Source: an uncultured Lewinella sp. (GTDB lineage: Bacteria; Bacteroidota; Bacteroidia; Chitinophagales; Saprospiraceae). From it: 64,000 bases of DNA. Position numbers and translations under genes: made by a program. Shown here in pieces: positions 33,645 through 42,429 of the stretch. The stretch is from assembly GCA_937873655.1 (NCBI GenBank), contig CALMYQ010000021.1, positions 99,157 through 163,156 on the forward strand. The letters run 5' to 3'. The notes beneath the pieces are model-generated. The model was given only the letters and a program-made list of their open reading frames with translations, ran no database searches and had not been told where the DNA came from. Within the stretch, counting starts at the first letter, position 1, and every line of letters begins with the position of its first letter.

Positions 33645-35591
33645 CTAAAACCTCCACCGCGCGAAAGCCTCCATCGCCTCGTATTCCGCCAGGCCCAGTT
33701 CGCGGTAGATATGCGCGGTTGCGCGGTTGCGGTCTTCCGCTCTTTGCCAGAATTCCCTTTCGTCTTCCCCCGGGAACGGCGGCCGGTCTTTTTGGGACTG
33801 GTGCATGAAAATAGCGCGGCGTTTCTTGAGCAACTCCTGCGGGCTGATGGGCACGGCCATCTCGATTTCATGGATGGCCCACTCATGCCAGGCGCCCCGG
33901 TAGAGCCACATCCAGCAGTCCTTCATCCAATCCTCATTTTTCAGGCGCTTGAAAGATTCTATAATGGCGTCAAGGCAAACGCGGTGGGTGTCATGCGGGT
34001 CGGCCAAGTCGCCGGCGGCATATACCTGATGCGGCTTGATCTTTGCCAGCAGGTCCATGATGATCTGGATATCGGCTTCGCTGAGATTGCTTTTTCTGCG
34101 CCGGCCGGTTTCGTAGAACGGCATATCGAGGAAGTGGATATGCTTGTCATCCAGTCCGCAAAAACGGGCGCCGGCGCGGGCTTCACCCCTTCGGATCAGG
34201 CCTTTGATCTCGCGGGCTTCCGGGATATCGGCTTCATCGGCTTGTTTGCCCTTGATGAATTTCTCGATCTTGTGGAACCGTTTCAGGTTTTCCTCCGAAT
34301 CCAGCCCCTGGCGCTTGTAAAACTCATCCATGAACTCAAGGAAACGCAGCGCGTCGTGGTCATGGACGGCGATATTGCCGGAAGTCTGGTAGGCGACGTG
34401 TACATCGTGGCCTTGTTCGACCAGCCGCAGGAAAGTGCCGCCCATGGAGATGACGTCGTCATCGGGGTGGGGGCTGAAGATGATGATCCTTTTCCTGGCG
34501 GGTTTGGCGCGTTCGGGCCTGTAGGTATCGTCGGCATTCGGTTTGCCGCCTGGCCAGCCGGTGATGGTATGCTGAAGCCGGTTGAACACCTGGATGTTGA
34601 TACTGTAAGCGGAGGCGTGTTCCAGGGTCAGGTCGCTCAGGCCGTGTTCGGCATAGTCTTCATCCGTCAGCTTGAGAATGGGTTTTCCGACCGTCTGGGA
34701 CAACCAGACAACGGCCTGACAGATCAGCTGATCGTCCCAGTGGCACATGCCGACCAGCCACGGCGATTTGACCCGGGTCAGGTCTTCCGCGGCGGCCTTG
34801 TCCAGTATGACCCGTACGTTGGGGTGTTTCTGCAGGTAGGTAGCCGGAACGCCTGAAGAGATCTCGTCTTCAACGGCTTTTTTGACTACGGGCGCTTTGT
34901 GGTTGCCCCAGGCCAGCAGGTAAACCGTCCGCGCTTTCATGATGGAGGCGATCCCCATTGTGATGGCGCGGTAGGGGACGTCTTCTTCCTTCTGAAAATC
35001 CTTGAGGGCGTCCCTTCTGGTGATGTTATCAAGGCGAACCAGGCGGGTGAGGGAGTTTTCCCAGGAGCCCGGTTCGTTGAAGCCGATATGGCCCGTACGT
35101 CCGATGCCCAGCAGCTGAATATCGATGCCGCCTACGGAGTCGATCTTTTTCTCATAAGCCTCGCAATAGGCCTTGACCTCTTCCATGGGCACGGTGCCGT
35201 CGGGGATATGGATATTGCCGGGTTTGATGTCGACATGGTCGAAAAGGTGTTCGCGCATGAAGCGGACGTAGCTTTGCTGCGCTTCCGGCATCATGGGGTA
35301 GTATTCATCGAGGTTGAAGGTGATCACATTCTGAAAGCTGAGTTTCTCTTCGCGATGCAGCCTGACCAGTTCTTCATAGACCTTCACCGGGGAGGAGCCC
35401 GTTGCAAGCCCCAGCACGATCATTTCGCCGTCCTGCTGCTTCTGGCGCATGGCCAGGGCGATCGACTGGGCGATATGGCGCGAAGCGTCGCGTGAATCCT
35501 CCCATATCTTGGTCGGGATCTTTTCAACGTTTTTGAATTGATACTTGAGCACTTCCTTGTGCTGGGCGGAGGGTGAAATAATGGCTGGCAT
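33645..35591 (-). CDS. nagB: Glucosamine-6-phosphate deaminase fused to a PIG-L/LmbE deacetylase domain
   Basis: This 648-residue protein joins two enzymes. Residues about 20-280 are NagB-like (ALGLATGSSPVKVYEELVR-type loop, TFNLDEYYPM, GIGRTGHIGFNEP). Residues about 370-640 are a PIG-L deacetylase with the metal-binding HPDDD and later DPHDTHRV. NagB converts glucosamine-6-phosphate to fructose-6-phosphate and ammonia. The PIG-L part may deacetylate the N-acetyl sugar, giving a one-protein route. The NagB-PIG-L fusion is known in Bacteroidota. It lies 15 bases after the ROK kinase gene. Confidence 0.87.
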   Translation of the reverse strand: MPAIISPSAQHKEVLKYQFKNVEKIPTKIWEDSRDASRHIAQSIALAMRQKQQDGEMIVLGLATGSSPVKVYEELVRLHREEKLSFQNVITFNLDEYYPMMPEAQQSYVRFMREHLFDHVDIKPGNIHIPDGTVPMEEVKAYCEAYEKKIDSVGGIDIQLLGIGRTGHIGFNEPGSWENSLTRLVRLDNITRRDALKDFQKEEDVPYRAITMGIASIMKARTVYLLAWGNHKAPVVKKAVEDEISSGVPATYLQKHPNVRVILDKAAAEDLTRVKSPWLVGMCHWDDQLICQAVVWLSQTVGKPILKLTDEDYAEHGLSDLTLEHASAYSINIQVFNRLQHTITGWPGGKPNADDTYRPERAKPARKRIIIFSPHPDDDVISMGGTFLRLVEQGHDVHVAYQTSGNIAVHDHDALRFLEFMDEFYKRQGLDSEENLKRFHKIEKFIKGKQADEADIPEAREIKGLIRRGEARAGARFCGLDDKHIHFLDMPFYETGRRRKSNLSEADIQIIMDLLAKIKPHQVYAAGDLADPHDTHRVCLDAIIESFKRLKNEDWMKDCWMWLYRGAWHEWAIHEIEMAVPISPQELLKKRRAIFMHQSQKDRPPFPGEDEREFWQRAEDRNRATAHIYRELGLAEYEAMEAFARWRF

Positions 35592-35606
35592 AGGTTTTTC
35601 AGTATA

Positions 35607-36608
35607 TCAATGAATATCATTATGAATTTCGTACAGCAGGGAGCCGCTCACCGAGTTATTGTCCCAAACGAGCGCGGCCGCTCCCATGAGGGCAGCCTGG
35701 TTCATCGGCAGCGCCGAACGCAGCAGACGGATCTTTCCTTTGTGAATGGACAGCAGGTTCGCTTCCAGCGCCTCCTGCATGGGGTCAAGCAACCGGTTGC
35801 CCGCTTCGGCCAGGCCGCCTGCAATGATGACGGCTTCCGGTTGAAAGAGCATGACCAGGTCGGCGGCTTTGATGCCCAGCAATTCACCGGTACGGCGAAA
35901 AGCTGCGCCCGCCAGTTCGTCGCCCGATTCGGCGGCCTTGAAGATGTCATGGGCGGTTAGGTCCTCAAACGCGATCCTGCGCAACAGGCTCGGGCCGGAC
36001 AATTCCGCCTGGAGCTCGAAGACCGTCCGCTTGATGCCGGTTGCGGAAACATAGGTTTCCAGGCATCCCCTTTTGCCGCATCCGCATTGCCGGCCGCCGG
36101 GCCGGACGAGGGCGTGACCGAATTCGCCGGCCAGGCCGGTAGCGCCGCGAACCAGTTTGCCGTTGGCCATCAGGCTGCACCCCAATCCCGTGCCGAGCGT
36201 CAGAAGCGCAAAATGATTGTAGGGCCTTGCCGCTCCGAAATACTTCTCGCCGAGCAAGGCAGCGCTGCTATCCTTTATCAAATATACCGGAAGATTGAAA
36301 TACTTGCTCAAATAATCTACAACGGGCGCTTCCCCTTCGAACGGCAAGTTGGCGGCGCCTTCGATGGCTCCTTTTTCTTCGTCGGCGCTGGGCGCGCCGA
36401 TGCCGATGCCGGACAGGTTTCCGGCCCCAAGACCGGCGCCGTCCATCAATTCGGATGCCGATGCGGCCAATGCACCTAAAAAAGCATCTGCACCGGACTT
36501 CGCCTGGGTCGGGAAAGCTGCAGAGTTGACCAACCGGCCCTTTTCATCAATCAGCGCGAGTTTGGTGGAAGTCCCGCCAATATCAATGCCGAGGGCCAAT
36601 TTTCCCAT
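35607..36608 (-). CDS. ROK-family sugar kinase
   Basis: This 333-residue protein has the ATP-binding GIDIGGTSTKLALID at the N-terminus, the GLGCSLMANGKLV region and the zinc motif CGCGKRGCLETY. ROK kinases phosphorylate glucose, N-acetylglucosamine or N-acetylmannosamine. The fused amino-sugar enzyme directly downstream favours an amino sugar. It starts the operon. A LacI-type dyad and a -7 TATCTTTG lie upstream. Confidence 0.86.
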   Translation of the reverse strand: MGKLALGIDIGGTSTKLALIDEKGRLVNSAAFPTQAKSGADAFLGALAASASELMDGAGLGAGNLSGIGIGAPSADEEKGAIEGAANLPFEGEAPVVDYLSKYFNLPVYLIKDSSAALLGEKYFGAARPYNHFALLTLGTGLGCSLMANGKLVRGATGLAGEFGHALVRPGGRQCGCGKRGCLETYVSATGIKRTVFELQAELSGPSLLRRIAFEDLTAHDIFKAAESGDELAGAAFRRTGELLGIKAADLVMLFQPEAVIIAGGLAEAGNRLLDPMQEALEANLLSIHKGKIRLLRSALPMNQAALMGAAALVWDNNSVSGSLLYEIHNDIH

Positions 36609-36654
36609 CTGGATAGAAAGGTTTCAAGTGATCGGATAGTTATGCATTTCAAAG

Positions 36655-36745
36655 ACAAAGATACAAAATTAAATTCATACTGTGTGCGTACACGGAAAAA
36701 AGAAAGGCAAATCCTGCAAGAGGCCGTGAAATTAAATTAACTTTG
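36655..36745. promoter_or_regulatory. Divergent promoters and LacI-type operator between the ROK/nagB operon and its regulator
   Basis: A minus-strand -7 TATCTTTG (36662-36655) faces the ROK gene and a plus-strand TAACTTTG (36738-36745) faces the lacI-type gene. The dyad GTGTGCGTACACGG (36682-36695) lies near the -33 of the minus-strand promoter. Its central CG is typical of LacI operators, and the same pattern occurs twice at 24.7 kb. Confidence 0.68.
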
Positions 36746-36832
36746 GTATCTTGCTTCCAAAACAGAAAGCATTTTGCATTTTTCAACAGGTCGGCTTCAG
36801 GAAGTACGGCAGAATCATTTAGCATAGAATAC

Positions 36833-37921
36833 ATGGATACCCGGATCAGGATCAAAGACATTGCTGACCGGGCAGGCATTTCACCAGGCACCGTGGACAG
36901 AGTGATCCACGACCGTGGCAATGTTTCGCCCGAAACGAAAAAAAAGGTGATGGAGGTGATGGAGGAACTGGGGTATAAACCCAATATCATCGCCCGTACG
37001 CTGGCCAACAACAAGATACAACGGATTGTAGCCCTGATACCCGACCCTACCGGCGACCTTTACTGGGACCAGCCCAAAATGGGAATCGAAAAAGCCCTCC
37101 GGGCCGTACAGCACTACGGCATCGAGGTCCGCATAGCGTATTTTGACCGGTTTGACCCGGCCAGCTTTCAGCAAAAAGCCACCCAGATCCTGGAAGAAAC
37201 CTCGCCGCTTGACGCCATCCTGTTCACGCCGATCTTCCAGCAGGAATCCCGCGAACTCCTCGATGCCTGCAAAGAACGGGAGATCCCCAACGTGATGATC
37301 AATACCAATATCGAGAACTCCGGGTCGCTTTGTTATATCGGCCAGGACTCCTTCCAGAGCGGAGTGCTGGGCGCCCGCTTGCTCGATTTCGGCCTGCACG
37401 ACGGCGAAACCGCCCTGATCCTGAACCTGGACAAGCGCATCACCAACGCCAAGCACCTGCAGGACAAGGAAAGCGGATTCCGGGATTATTTCTCAAAAGT
37501 GACCAACAAGCATATCCATATCGTCAGGAAGGACTTCGAGGAATTCGGCGACCGCGACAAGCTCCGGGCCTTCCTGCAACGGCAACTCGCGGAAAATCCC
37601 CGCCTCTCGGGCATTTTTGTAACCAATTCGCGCGCCTATAAAGTAGCGGAAGCGCTCGATGATGCCGACCTGGAACGGATCAAGATCGTGGGTTATGACC
37701 TGATCCAGCCGAATCTGGACCTGCTGAAATGCAACAAGATCAATTTCATCATCAACCAGAATCCGGTACAGCAAGGTTACCTGGGCATCATGAACCTTTT
37801 CAACCACCTCATCATGAAACACGAAGTGGCCCCGCTTCAATACCTGCCGCTGGATATTGTAGTGGTGGAAAACGTGGAGTATTACCTGAAACGCGAACTG
37901 GAATTTCAGATCGTGCTGTGA
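36833..37921 (+). CDS. LacI-family transcriptional regulator
   Basis: This 362-residue protein has a LacI DNA-binding head (RIKDIADRAGISPGTVDRV then GYKPNIIARTLA), a hinge and a periplasmic-binding-type ligand domain (VALIPDPTGDLYWDQ, TPIFQQESRELLDACKE, NSRAYKVAEALDD). The start MDTRIRIKD fits the family; an earlier in-frame Met would add 30 residues over the promoter. It is divergent from the ROK/nagB genes, so an amino sugar or its phosphate is the likely effector. It is convergent with the redoxin gene, 7 bases apart. Confidence 0.88.
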   Translation: MDTRIRIKDIADRAGISPGTVDRVIHDRGNVSPETKKKVMEVMEELGYKPNIIARTLANNKIQRIVALIPDPTGDLYWDQPKMGIEKALRAVQHYGIEVRIAYFDRFDPASFQQKATQILEETSPLDAILFTPIFQQESRELLDACKEREIPNVMINTNIENSGSLCYIGQDSFQSGVLGARLLDFGLHDGETALILNLDKRITNAKHLQDKESGFRDYFSKVTNKHIHIVRKDFEEFGDRDKLRAFLQRQLAENPRLSGIFVTNSRAYKVAEALDDADLERIKIVGYDLIQPNLDLLKCNKINFIINQNPVQQGYLGIMNLFNHLIMKHEVAPLQYLPLDIVVVENVEYYLKRELEFQIVL

Positions 37922-37928
37922 ACAAGGG

Positions 37929-38504
37929 TCAGGCGGGCACGTAGCCGCTGTTCTTCCACTTGATGTTGCAGCCTGCGCTCGGATATTGTTTCTCTTCAAC
38001 AGGCCGGCCTTCCAGTACCGCATCGATGGCTGCGCGCAGATCGGCGCCGGTCAGCGGAAGGTCATTTTTGGGCCTCGACCCGTCCAGCCGGCCGCGGTAT
38101 ACCAGCCGGGCATTTCCGTCGAAAACATAAAAATCAGGCGTACAGGCCGCGTCGTATGCCCTGGCTACTTCCTGCGTTTCGTCGTACAGATACGGGAAAT
38201 TATAACCGGCGTCCCGGGCGTGTTCCTTCATCTTGTCGGGGCCGTCTTGCGGATAATTGACCACATCATTGGAACTGATGCCGACAAAACCGACACCTTT
38301 GGCCTGGTAATCGCGCACTACGCGTACAATTTCCGGATTGACATGGATGACATACGGGCAATGGTTGCACAGGAACATCACAACGGTCGCCTTGCCGGAA
38401 AGGACATCCCGGAGGCTCACCTGCCTCCCGGACACCGTGTCCGGCAGGGTGAAATCAGGCGCTTTAGTACCCAGGGGGAGCATATTGGATTCGGTATAAG
38501 CCAT
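37929..38504 (-). CDS. AhpC/TSA-like redoxin (thioredoxin fold)
   Basis: This 191-residue protein has a redoxin pattern: LGTKAPDFTLPDTVSGRQVS, then VVMFLCNHCPYV with the Cys pair CNHC at the active-site position, and ACTPDFYVFD. It lacks a signal peptide, so it is probably cytosolic and acts in peroxide or disulfide reduction. The family is widespread, often as a solitary thioredoxin-like protein with a long C-terminal tail. An octamer array lies directly upstream. Confidence 0.85.
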   Translation of the reverse strand: MAYTESNMLPLGTKAPDFTLPDTVSGRQVSLRDVLSGKATVVMFLCNHCPYVIHVNPEIVRVVRDYQAKGVGFVGISSNDVVNYPQDGPDKMKEHARDAGYNFPYLYDETQEVARAYDAACTPDFYVFDGNARLVYRGRLDGSRPKNDLPLTGADLRAAIDAVLEGRPVEEKQYPSAGCNIKWKNSGYVPA

Positions 38505-38508
38505 GGTG

Positions 38509-38596
38509 GAGGATTTGAGGATTTGAGGAACTGAGGAATCGAGGAACTGAATGAAATGGTTCGATTCTTCAGTTCCTCAGTTCCTCGATTCTTCAA
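38509..38596. repeat. Octamer array with inverted arms upstream of the redoxin gene
   Basis: The left arm (38509-38551) is about five units of GAGGATTT/GAGGAACT/GAGGAATC. The right arm (38561-38596) is four or five complementary TTCCTCAG/TTCTTCAG units, across a loop AATGAAATGG. It is in the same sequence family as the array at 33531. Unlike the others it lies just before a gene start rather than after a stop; it may shape the leader or act as a terminator for upstream transcription. Confidence 0.75.
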
Positions 38597-38673
38597 TCAA
38601 GTTTCAAACACAGTAACGAATGACCCCGGCAATTGGTTGAAGGGATTCTGCGTTTACAAACGGAAACATTCCG

Positions 38674-38681
38674 TAACTTTG
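38674..38681 (+). promoter_or_regulatory. -7 promoter element TAACTTTG
   Basis: TAACTTTG matches the Bacteroidota TAnnTTTG consensus and lies 20 bases before the ATG of the next gene. The expected transcript start would leave a leader of 13 to 15 bases. The -33 element is weak. Confidence 0.5.
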
Positions 38682-38700
38682 TCAAAAATGAGGAAGTCTG

Positions 38701-40119
38701 ATGCGTCAACTGCTCGAAACGGAACAAAAAGCCCTGGAAATAAACCTGGATGAAAAAATCTACGGCACTTTTGCAGAGATCGGCGCCGGGCAGGAAGTAG
38801 CCCGCTATTTCTTCCAGGTCGGCGCGGCAGCCGGCACCATCGCCAAAACCATGTCGGCCTACGACAAGATCTATTCCGACCATATCTACGGCCCGGAACC
38901 CAGCGGGCGGTACGTCTGCGAATCGCGCCTCTATAAAATGCTGGATCACGAATACGACCTGATCCATACCCGCCTGCGCAACGAACGCCCGGAGACCAAT
39001 TTCTTCGTATTTGCCGATACGGTGGCCGCCCTCAACTACCAGCGCACCATCCTGGGCGACGGCTGGCTGGGCATCCGGTTTCAGCTCGATCCGCACCACG
39101 AACCCAACGATCTGGTGCTGCACGTGCGCATGCTCGACAACGATAACCAGCTGCAGCAGCAAGCCATCGGCATCCTGGGTGTAAACCTGATCTACGCCTG
39201 CTTTCGCTACTACAAGCAACCCGAGGTCATGCTGGAATCCCTGATGGACAGCCTGCGCGGCCGCGTGAAGGTCGATATGGTCCGCCTGACGGGGCCCGCT
39301 TTTGAAAGCCTTGACAACCGGCTCCTCAGCCTTTGGATCATCAAGCACAAGTTGTCAGAGGTGGCCGTTTTCGGCCCCGACGGCCGCAATCTGCACGCCT
39401 CGGAATTCCTGTACAAAAAGAACGTACTCGTCGTTCGCGGCAGTTTCCGGCCGCCGACGCTCGTGAATCTCGATATGATCCGGGTGGGCTATCAGCAATT
39501 CCGCAACGAACCCGAGGTGGACGCCCAGAAAAGTTACCTGCTGACCGAAATCACCATGGACAACCTTTGCATGGAGGGCGACCTGGATGAAAAGGACTTC
39601 CTCGACCGGGCGGTCCTGCTCAATGCCCTTGGACAGACGGTTGTGGTGTCGGACTGCGAAGAGCACCAGAAACTGATCGCCTACCTGGCCGACTACAAAG
39701 TCCAGCAACTGGGCATCGTGCTGGGGGTCAGGCAGCTCCTCGAAATGATCAACCATAAGTACTACGAGAACCTGGACGGACGGCTGCTGGCCGTATTCGG
39801 GGAATTGTTCACCCGGAACGTGCGGATCTACGTGTACCCGACCCTTCAGGAGGGCAGCGCCGAACTGATGACGGCCCAGAACATGCCCGTTCCGGAAGGC
39901 GTGAAATTCCTGTACCGGCATTTGCTGGACAACCGGCAGATCGTCGATATCGAAGGGTTCAACGCGGACCTGCTGCACATCTTCTCCAAAGAGGTATTGC
40001 ACATGTTGCAGCAGGGTGAATCCGGCTGGGAAGGCCGCGTCCCGCAGAAAGTGGCGGCCGAGATCAAGGAAAAGTTCCTGTTTGGATATCCGTGCGAGCG
40101 ATTGGAGTTTGAGTATTGA
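38701..40119 (+). CDS. Conserved cytosolic protein of unknown role, sometimes misnamed a TonB-dependent receptor
   Basis: This 472-residue protein begins MRQLLETEQKALEINLDEKI and has conserved stretches such as FAEIGAGQEVARYFFQVGAA, VFADTVAALNYQR, GWLGIRFQLDPHHEPNDLVL and HVRMLDNDNQLQQQAIGILG. I recognise a family found in Bacteroidota and cyanobacteria, often labelled a TonB-dependent receptor or nucleotide adenylyltransferase without support. There is no signal peptide and no barrel pattern, so it is probably cytosolic. No catalytic motif can be named. The alternative ATG at 38688 is out of frame. Confidence 0.7.
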   Translation: MRQLLETEQKALEINLDEKIYGTFAEIGAGQEVARYFFQVGAAAGTIAKTMSAYDKIYSDHIYGPEPSGRYVCESRLYKMLDHEYDLIHTRLRNERPETNFFVFADTVAALNYQRTILGDGWLGIRFQLDPHHEPNDLVLHVRMLDNDNQLQQQAIGILGVNLIYACFRYYKQPEVMLESLMDSLRGRVKVDMVRLTGPAFESLDNRLLSLWIIKHKLSEVAVFGPDGRNLHASEFLYKKNVLVVRGSFRPPTLVNLDMIRVGYQQFRNEPEVDAQKSYLLTEITMDNLCMEGDLDEKDFLDRAVLLNALGQTVVVSDCEEHQKLIAYLADYKVQQLGIVLGVRQLLEMINHKYYENLDGRLLAVFGELFTRNVRIYVYPTLQEGSAELMTAQNMPVPEGVKFLYRHLLDNRQIVDIEGFNADLLHIFSKEVLHMLQQGESGWEGRVPQKVAAEIKEKFLFGYPCERLEFEY

Positions 40120-40546
40120 TTGATTCGATTGATTCGATTGATTCGATTGATTCGATTTGGGCATCCGCCGCTCAAGGGCAAGGCAACAGATCAACAAATC
40201 AACCCGCGGTGGCCGTAGCTTCAGCCTCCGGACGACAAAGTCGCCTACGGCAGACGGCGTCAACGAAGGTGGGGATTGAGCCGATTTTTAGCATTCGTTG
40301 GTTGGTCACGATAATCGTAACATTCGGATTAATCGGCAGAATCGAGTCAATTCTTGGATTGAGTTACGCCACAACGTGCAAAATCAAATCAACAAATCAC
40401 CAAACCAAACACCATGAGCGCCAATTCCGTTTAAACACCGGGCGGTTGAACTTCCGGGTGCGGGCCGTTACCTCTTTTTTTGGAACAGGGAGAGACCCGG
40501 AGCCGGAAACAGCGTCCTAACAAATACATCAACAAATTCGATTAAG
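40120..40546. repeat. 427-base intergenic region with a 9-bp tandem repeat
   Basis: Immediately after the stop, about four units of GATTGATTC run to 40157. A looser ATCAACAAATCA-type segment occurs at 40186-40200 and again at 40381-40412. The stretch at 40205-40275 has short complementary parts (GGCCGTAGCTTCAGC and CGCCTACGGC). A plus-strand frame of 134 codons spans it, but its sequence is repeat-derived and I do not support it. Confidence 0.6.
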
Positions 40547-42025
40547 ATGAAAAAATCTGCATTTTTCCCCGCCGCCCGTTTGGTGGTCTTTATCCTGGCG
40601 GGTGTGATGGTGAATAGCTGCGCCACAAACCCCGTTACCGGAAAAAAAGAGCTGATGCTGCTGTCCGAAAGCCAGGAAATTGCCATGGGCGCCGAATCAG
40701 TCCCCGGCATCGTCGCCAGTTTCGGGCTGTTTCAGGACGACAAGCTCCAAGCCTTCATCAATGAAAAAGGCCAGCAGATGGCCAAGATTTCCCATCGTCC
40801 GGACCTGAAGTACGAATTCAAGATCCTCGACTCTCCCGTGGTCAACGCCTTTGCCCTGCCCGGGGGTTACGTATATTTTACCCGGGGCATCCTGGCCTAT
40901 TTCAACGACGAAGCGCAGTTTGCGGGCGTTCTGGGCCACGAAACGGGCCACGTCACGGCGCGTCACTCGGCCCGCCAGTACAGCAAGCAGCTGCTGGCGC
41001 AGGGCGGGTTGATCCTGGGCGTTGTCCTGTCCAAGGAAATCGCCCAATACGCCGATGCGGCCAGCCAGGGCCTCGGGCTGTTATTCCTCAAATTCAGCCG
41101 CGACAACGAGAGCGAAGCCGACCGCCTGGGCGTGGAATACTCCACCAAGGTCGGGTACAATGCGCACGAAATGGCTGACTTTTTCATTACCCTCGACCGG
41201 ATCAGCGGCGGCCCCGAAGGCCGGATCCCGACCTTCATGTCGACGCACCCCGACCCGGCCGACCGGAACGTGAAGGTGGAAGAGCTCGCCACCCAATGGC
41301 AGCAGCAATATCCCAATTCCAAGAATGTGGGCCGCGACAGTTACCTGCGCATGATCGACGGCATCATTTACGGCGAGGACCCGAAACAGGGTTTTGTTGA
41401 AAACGACTATTTCTACCACCCGGAATTGCGGTTCCAGTTTCCGGTACCGACGGGCTGGGCAGTGGAGAATACGCCTCAGGCCGTACAAATGGCCCCCCAG
41501 GACGGTAAAGCGGCCCTGATCATGACGCTTGCTCAAGGGACATCCCTCCAGGCCGCTGCCGACGCTGCGCTGAAGCAATACAATATGGCGGTAGTGAGCC
41601 AGCAGAATACCACGGTGGGCAACTATCCCGCCCTGGCGATCGTAGCGGACATTCAGCCGGACCAAACCCAGCAGCAGGCTTCAACAACAGCTGCCCAGCA
41701 GGTGCGCGCACTGTTGTATTTCATTCAGTACAACAACAATATCTATCAGTTCATGGGGCTTTCCTACCAGACGGACTTTTCGAGCTACGAGCCCCGGTTC
41801 CTGAACACGATGAAGAATTTCCGCGAATTGACGGACCAGGAAAAGATCAACCGGCAGCCCGACCGGATCCACATCAAGTCGGTTGCTCAGACGGGCACCC
41901 TTGAACAGGCGCTGAAGGCCTACGGTACGACTTCGGATAAACTGGAAGAGCTCGCCATCCTGAACGGCATGCAGCTGAATGACCAGGTGACGAAAGGGAT
42001 GCTGATTAAAACCCTTGGCAAGTAA
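40547..42025 (+). CDS. M48-family metalloprotease lipoprotein with C-terminal LysM-like domain
   Basis: This 492-residue protein has a lipoprotein signal ending at Cys25 (AGVMVNSCATNP), then an M48 zinc domain with HETGH at residues 131-135 and the downstream SRDNESEADRLG Glu motif. Pattern similarity is to BepA/YfgC, the outer-membrane assembly protease. The C-terminal 90 residues contain a LysM-like segment (TLEQALKAYGTTSDKLEELA). It is probably a periplasm-facing lipoprotein acting in outer-membrane quality control. Confidence 0.86.
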   Translation: MKKSAFFPAARLVVFILAGVMVNSCATNPVTGKKELMLLSESQEIAMGAESVPGIVASFGLFQDDKLQAFINEKGQQMAKISHRPDLKYEFKILDSPVVNAFALPGGYVYFTRGILAYFNDEAQFAGVLGHETGHVTARHSARQYSKQLLAQGGLILGVVLSKEIAQYADAASQGLGLLFLKFSRDNESEADRLGVEYSTKVGYNAHEMADFFITLDRISGGPEGRIPTFMSTHPDPADRNVKVEELATQWQQQYPNSKNVGRDSYLRMIDGIIYGEDPKQGFVENDYFYHPELRFQFPVPTGWAVENTPQAVQMAPQDGKAALIMTLAQGTSLQAAADAALKQYNMAVVSQQNTTVGNYPALAIVADIQPDQTQQQASTTAAQQVRALLYFIQYNNNIYQFMGLSYQTDFSSYEPRFLNTMKNFRELTDQEKINRQPDRIHIKSVAQTGTLEQALKAYGTTSDKLEELAILNGMQLNDQVTKGMLIKTLGK

Positions 42026-42132
42026 TCAGTTGTCGGTAATCAGTTGTCAGTGGGCAGTTGTCAGTGAACAGTTGTCAGTTGTCAGTTTTAGCTCACAAGT
42101 TACTGATCACTGACAACTGACAACTGCCCACT
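42024..42132. repeat. Heptamer array (CAGTTGT family) with inverted arms
   Basis: The left arm (42024-42086) is about eight units of CAGTTGT with variants (CAGTGGG, CAGTGAA). The right arm (42097-42132) has complementary ACTGACA units. It fills the gap between the M48 gene and the small membrane-protein gene, which converge here. Another short piece of the same family lies beyond the tRNA at 42512-42545. Confidence 0.82.
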
Positions 42133-42137
42133 AATTT

Positions 42138-42290
42138 CTACATGCTGTCAAACGCCACCACCAGATTGGTGAGGAAGAAAGGCAGGGGTACCCAGAACCA
42201 TTCCGGGATGAACATCAGAAAAAGGAGAACGACCCCGAGCCAGACGAAGGTGTACAGCCAGTATTTTGCAGTAGATTTTTCAGCCGTCAT
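42138..42290 (-). CDS. Small hydrophobic membrane protein
   Basis: This 50-residue protein begins MTAEKSTAKYWLYTFVWLGV and has a hydrophobic segment (about residues 10-28) and a second Trp/Pro-rich one (about 30-45). The start was moved in from an upstream in-frame ATG because a good promoter (TAGCTTTG at 42321-42314) lies 24 bases before it. Such small proteins are common next to tRNA genes in this phylum. Its function is unknown. Confidence 0.6.
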   Translation of the reverse strand: MTAEKSTAKYWLYTFVWLGVVLLFLMFIPEWFWVPLPFFLTNLVVAFDSM

Positions 42291-42313
42291 GATGCATTTG
42301 TTTTGCTTGGCCG

Positions 42314-42345
42314 CAAAGCTAATGGATTGGCGCATAACGGCAAAA
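42314..42345 (-). promoter_or_regulatory. Promoter of the small membrane-protein gene
   Basis: On the minus strand TTTTG (42345-42341), 19 bases, then TAGCTTTG (42321-42314). This is one of the best matches to the Bacteroidota -33/-7 pattern in the window and supports the start at 42290. Confidence 0.62.
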
Positions 42346-42429
42346 TCTGAGCCTATCCAATTTCGGGGAACGAATGCTTGCCCGGAATGGTTTAAATGAC
42401 TAAATTTGCATCCGCTTCGCGCGAAGCGC

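Noticed and set aside
40116..40520. Plus-strand frame of 134 codons
   Set aside because: Its start is the translated 9-bp repeat (IDSIDS...), and the remainder has no pattern.
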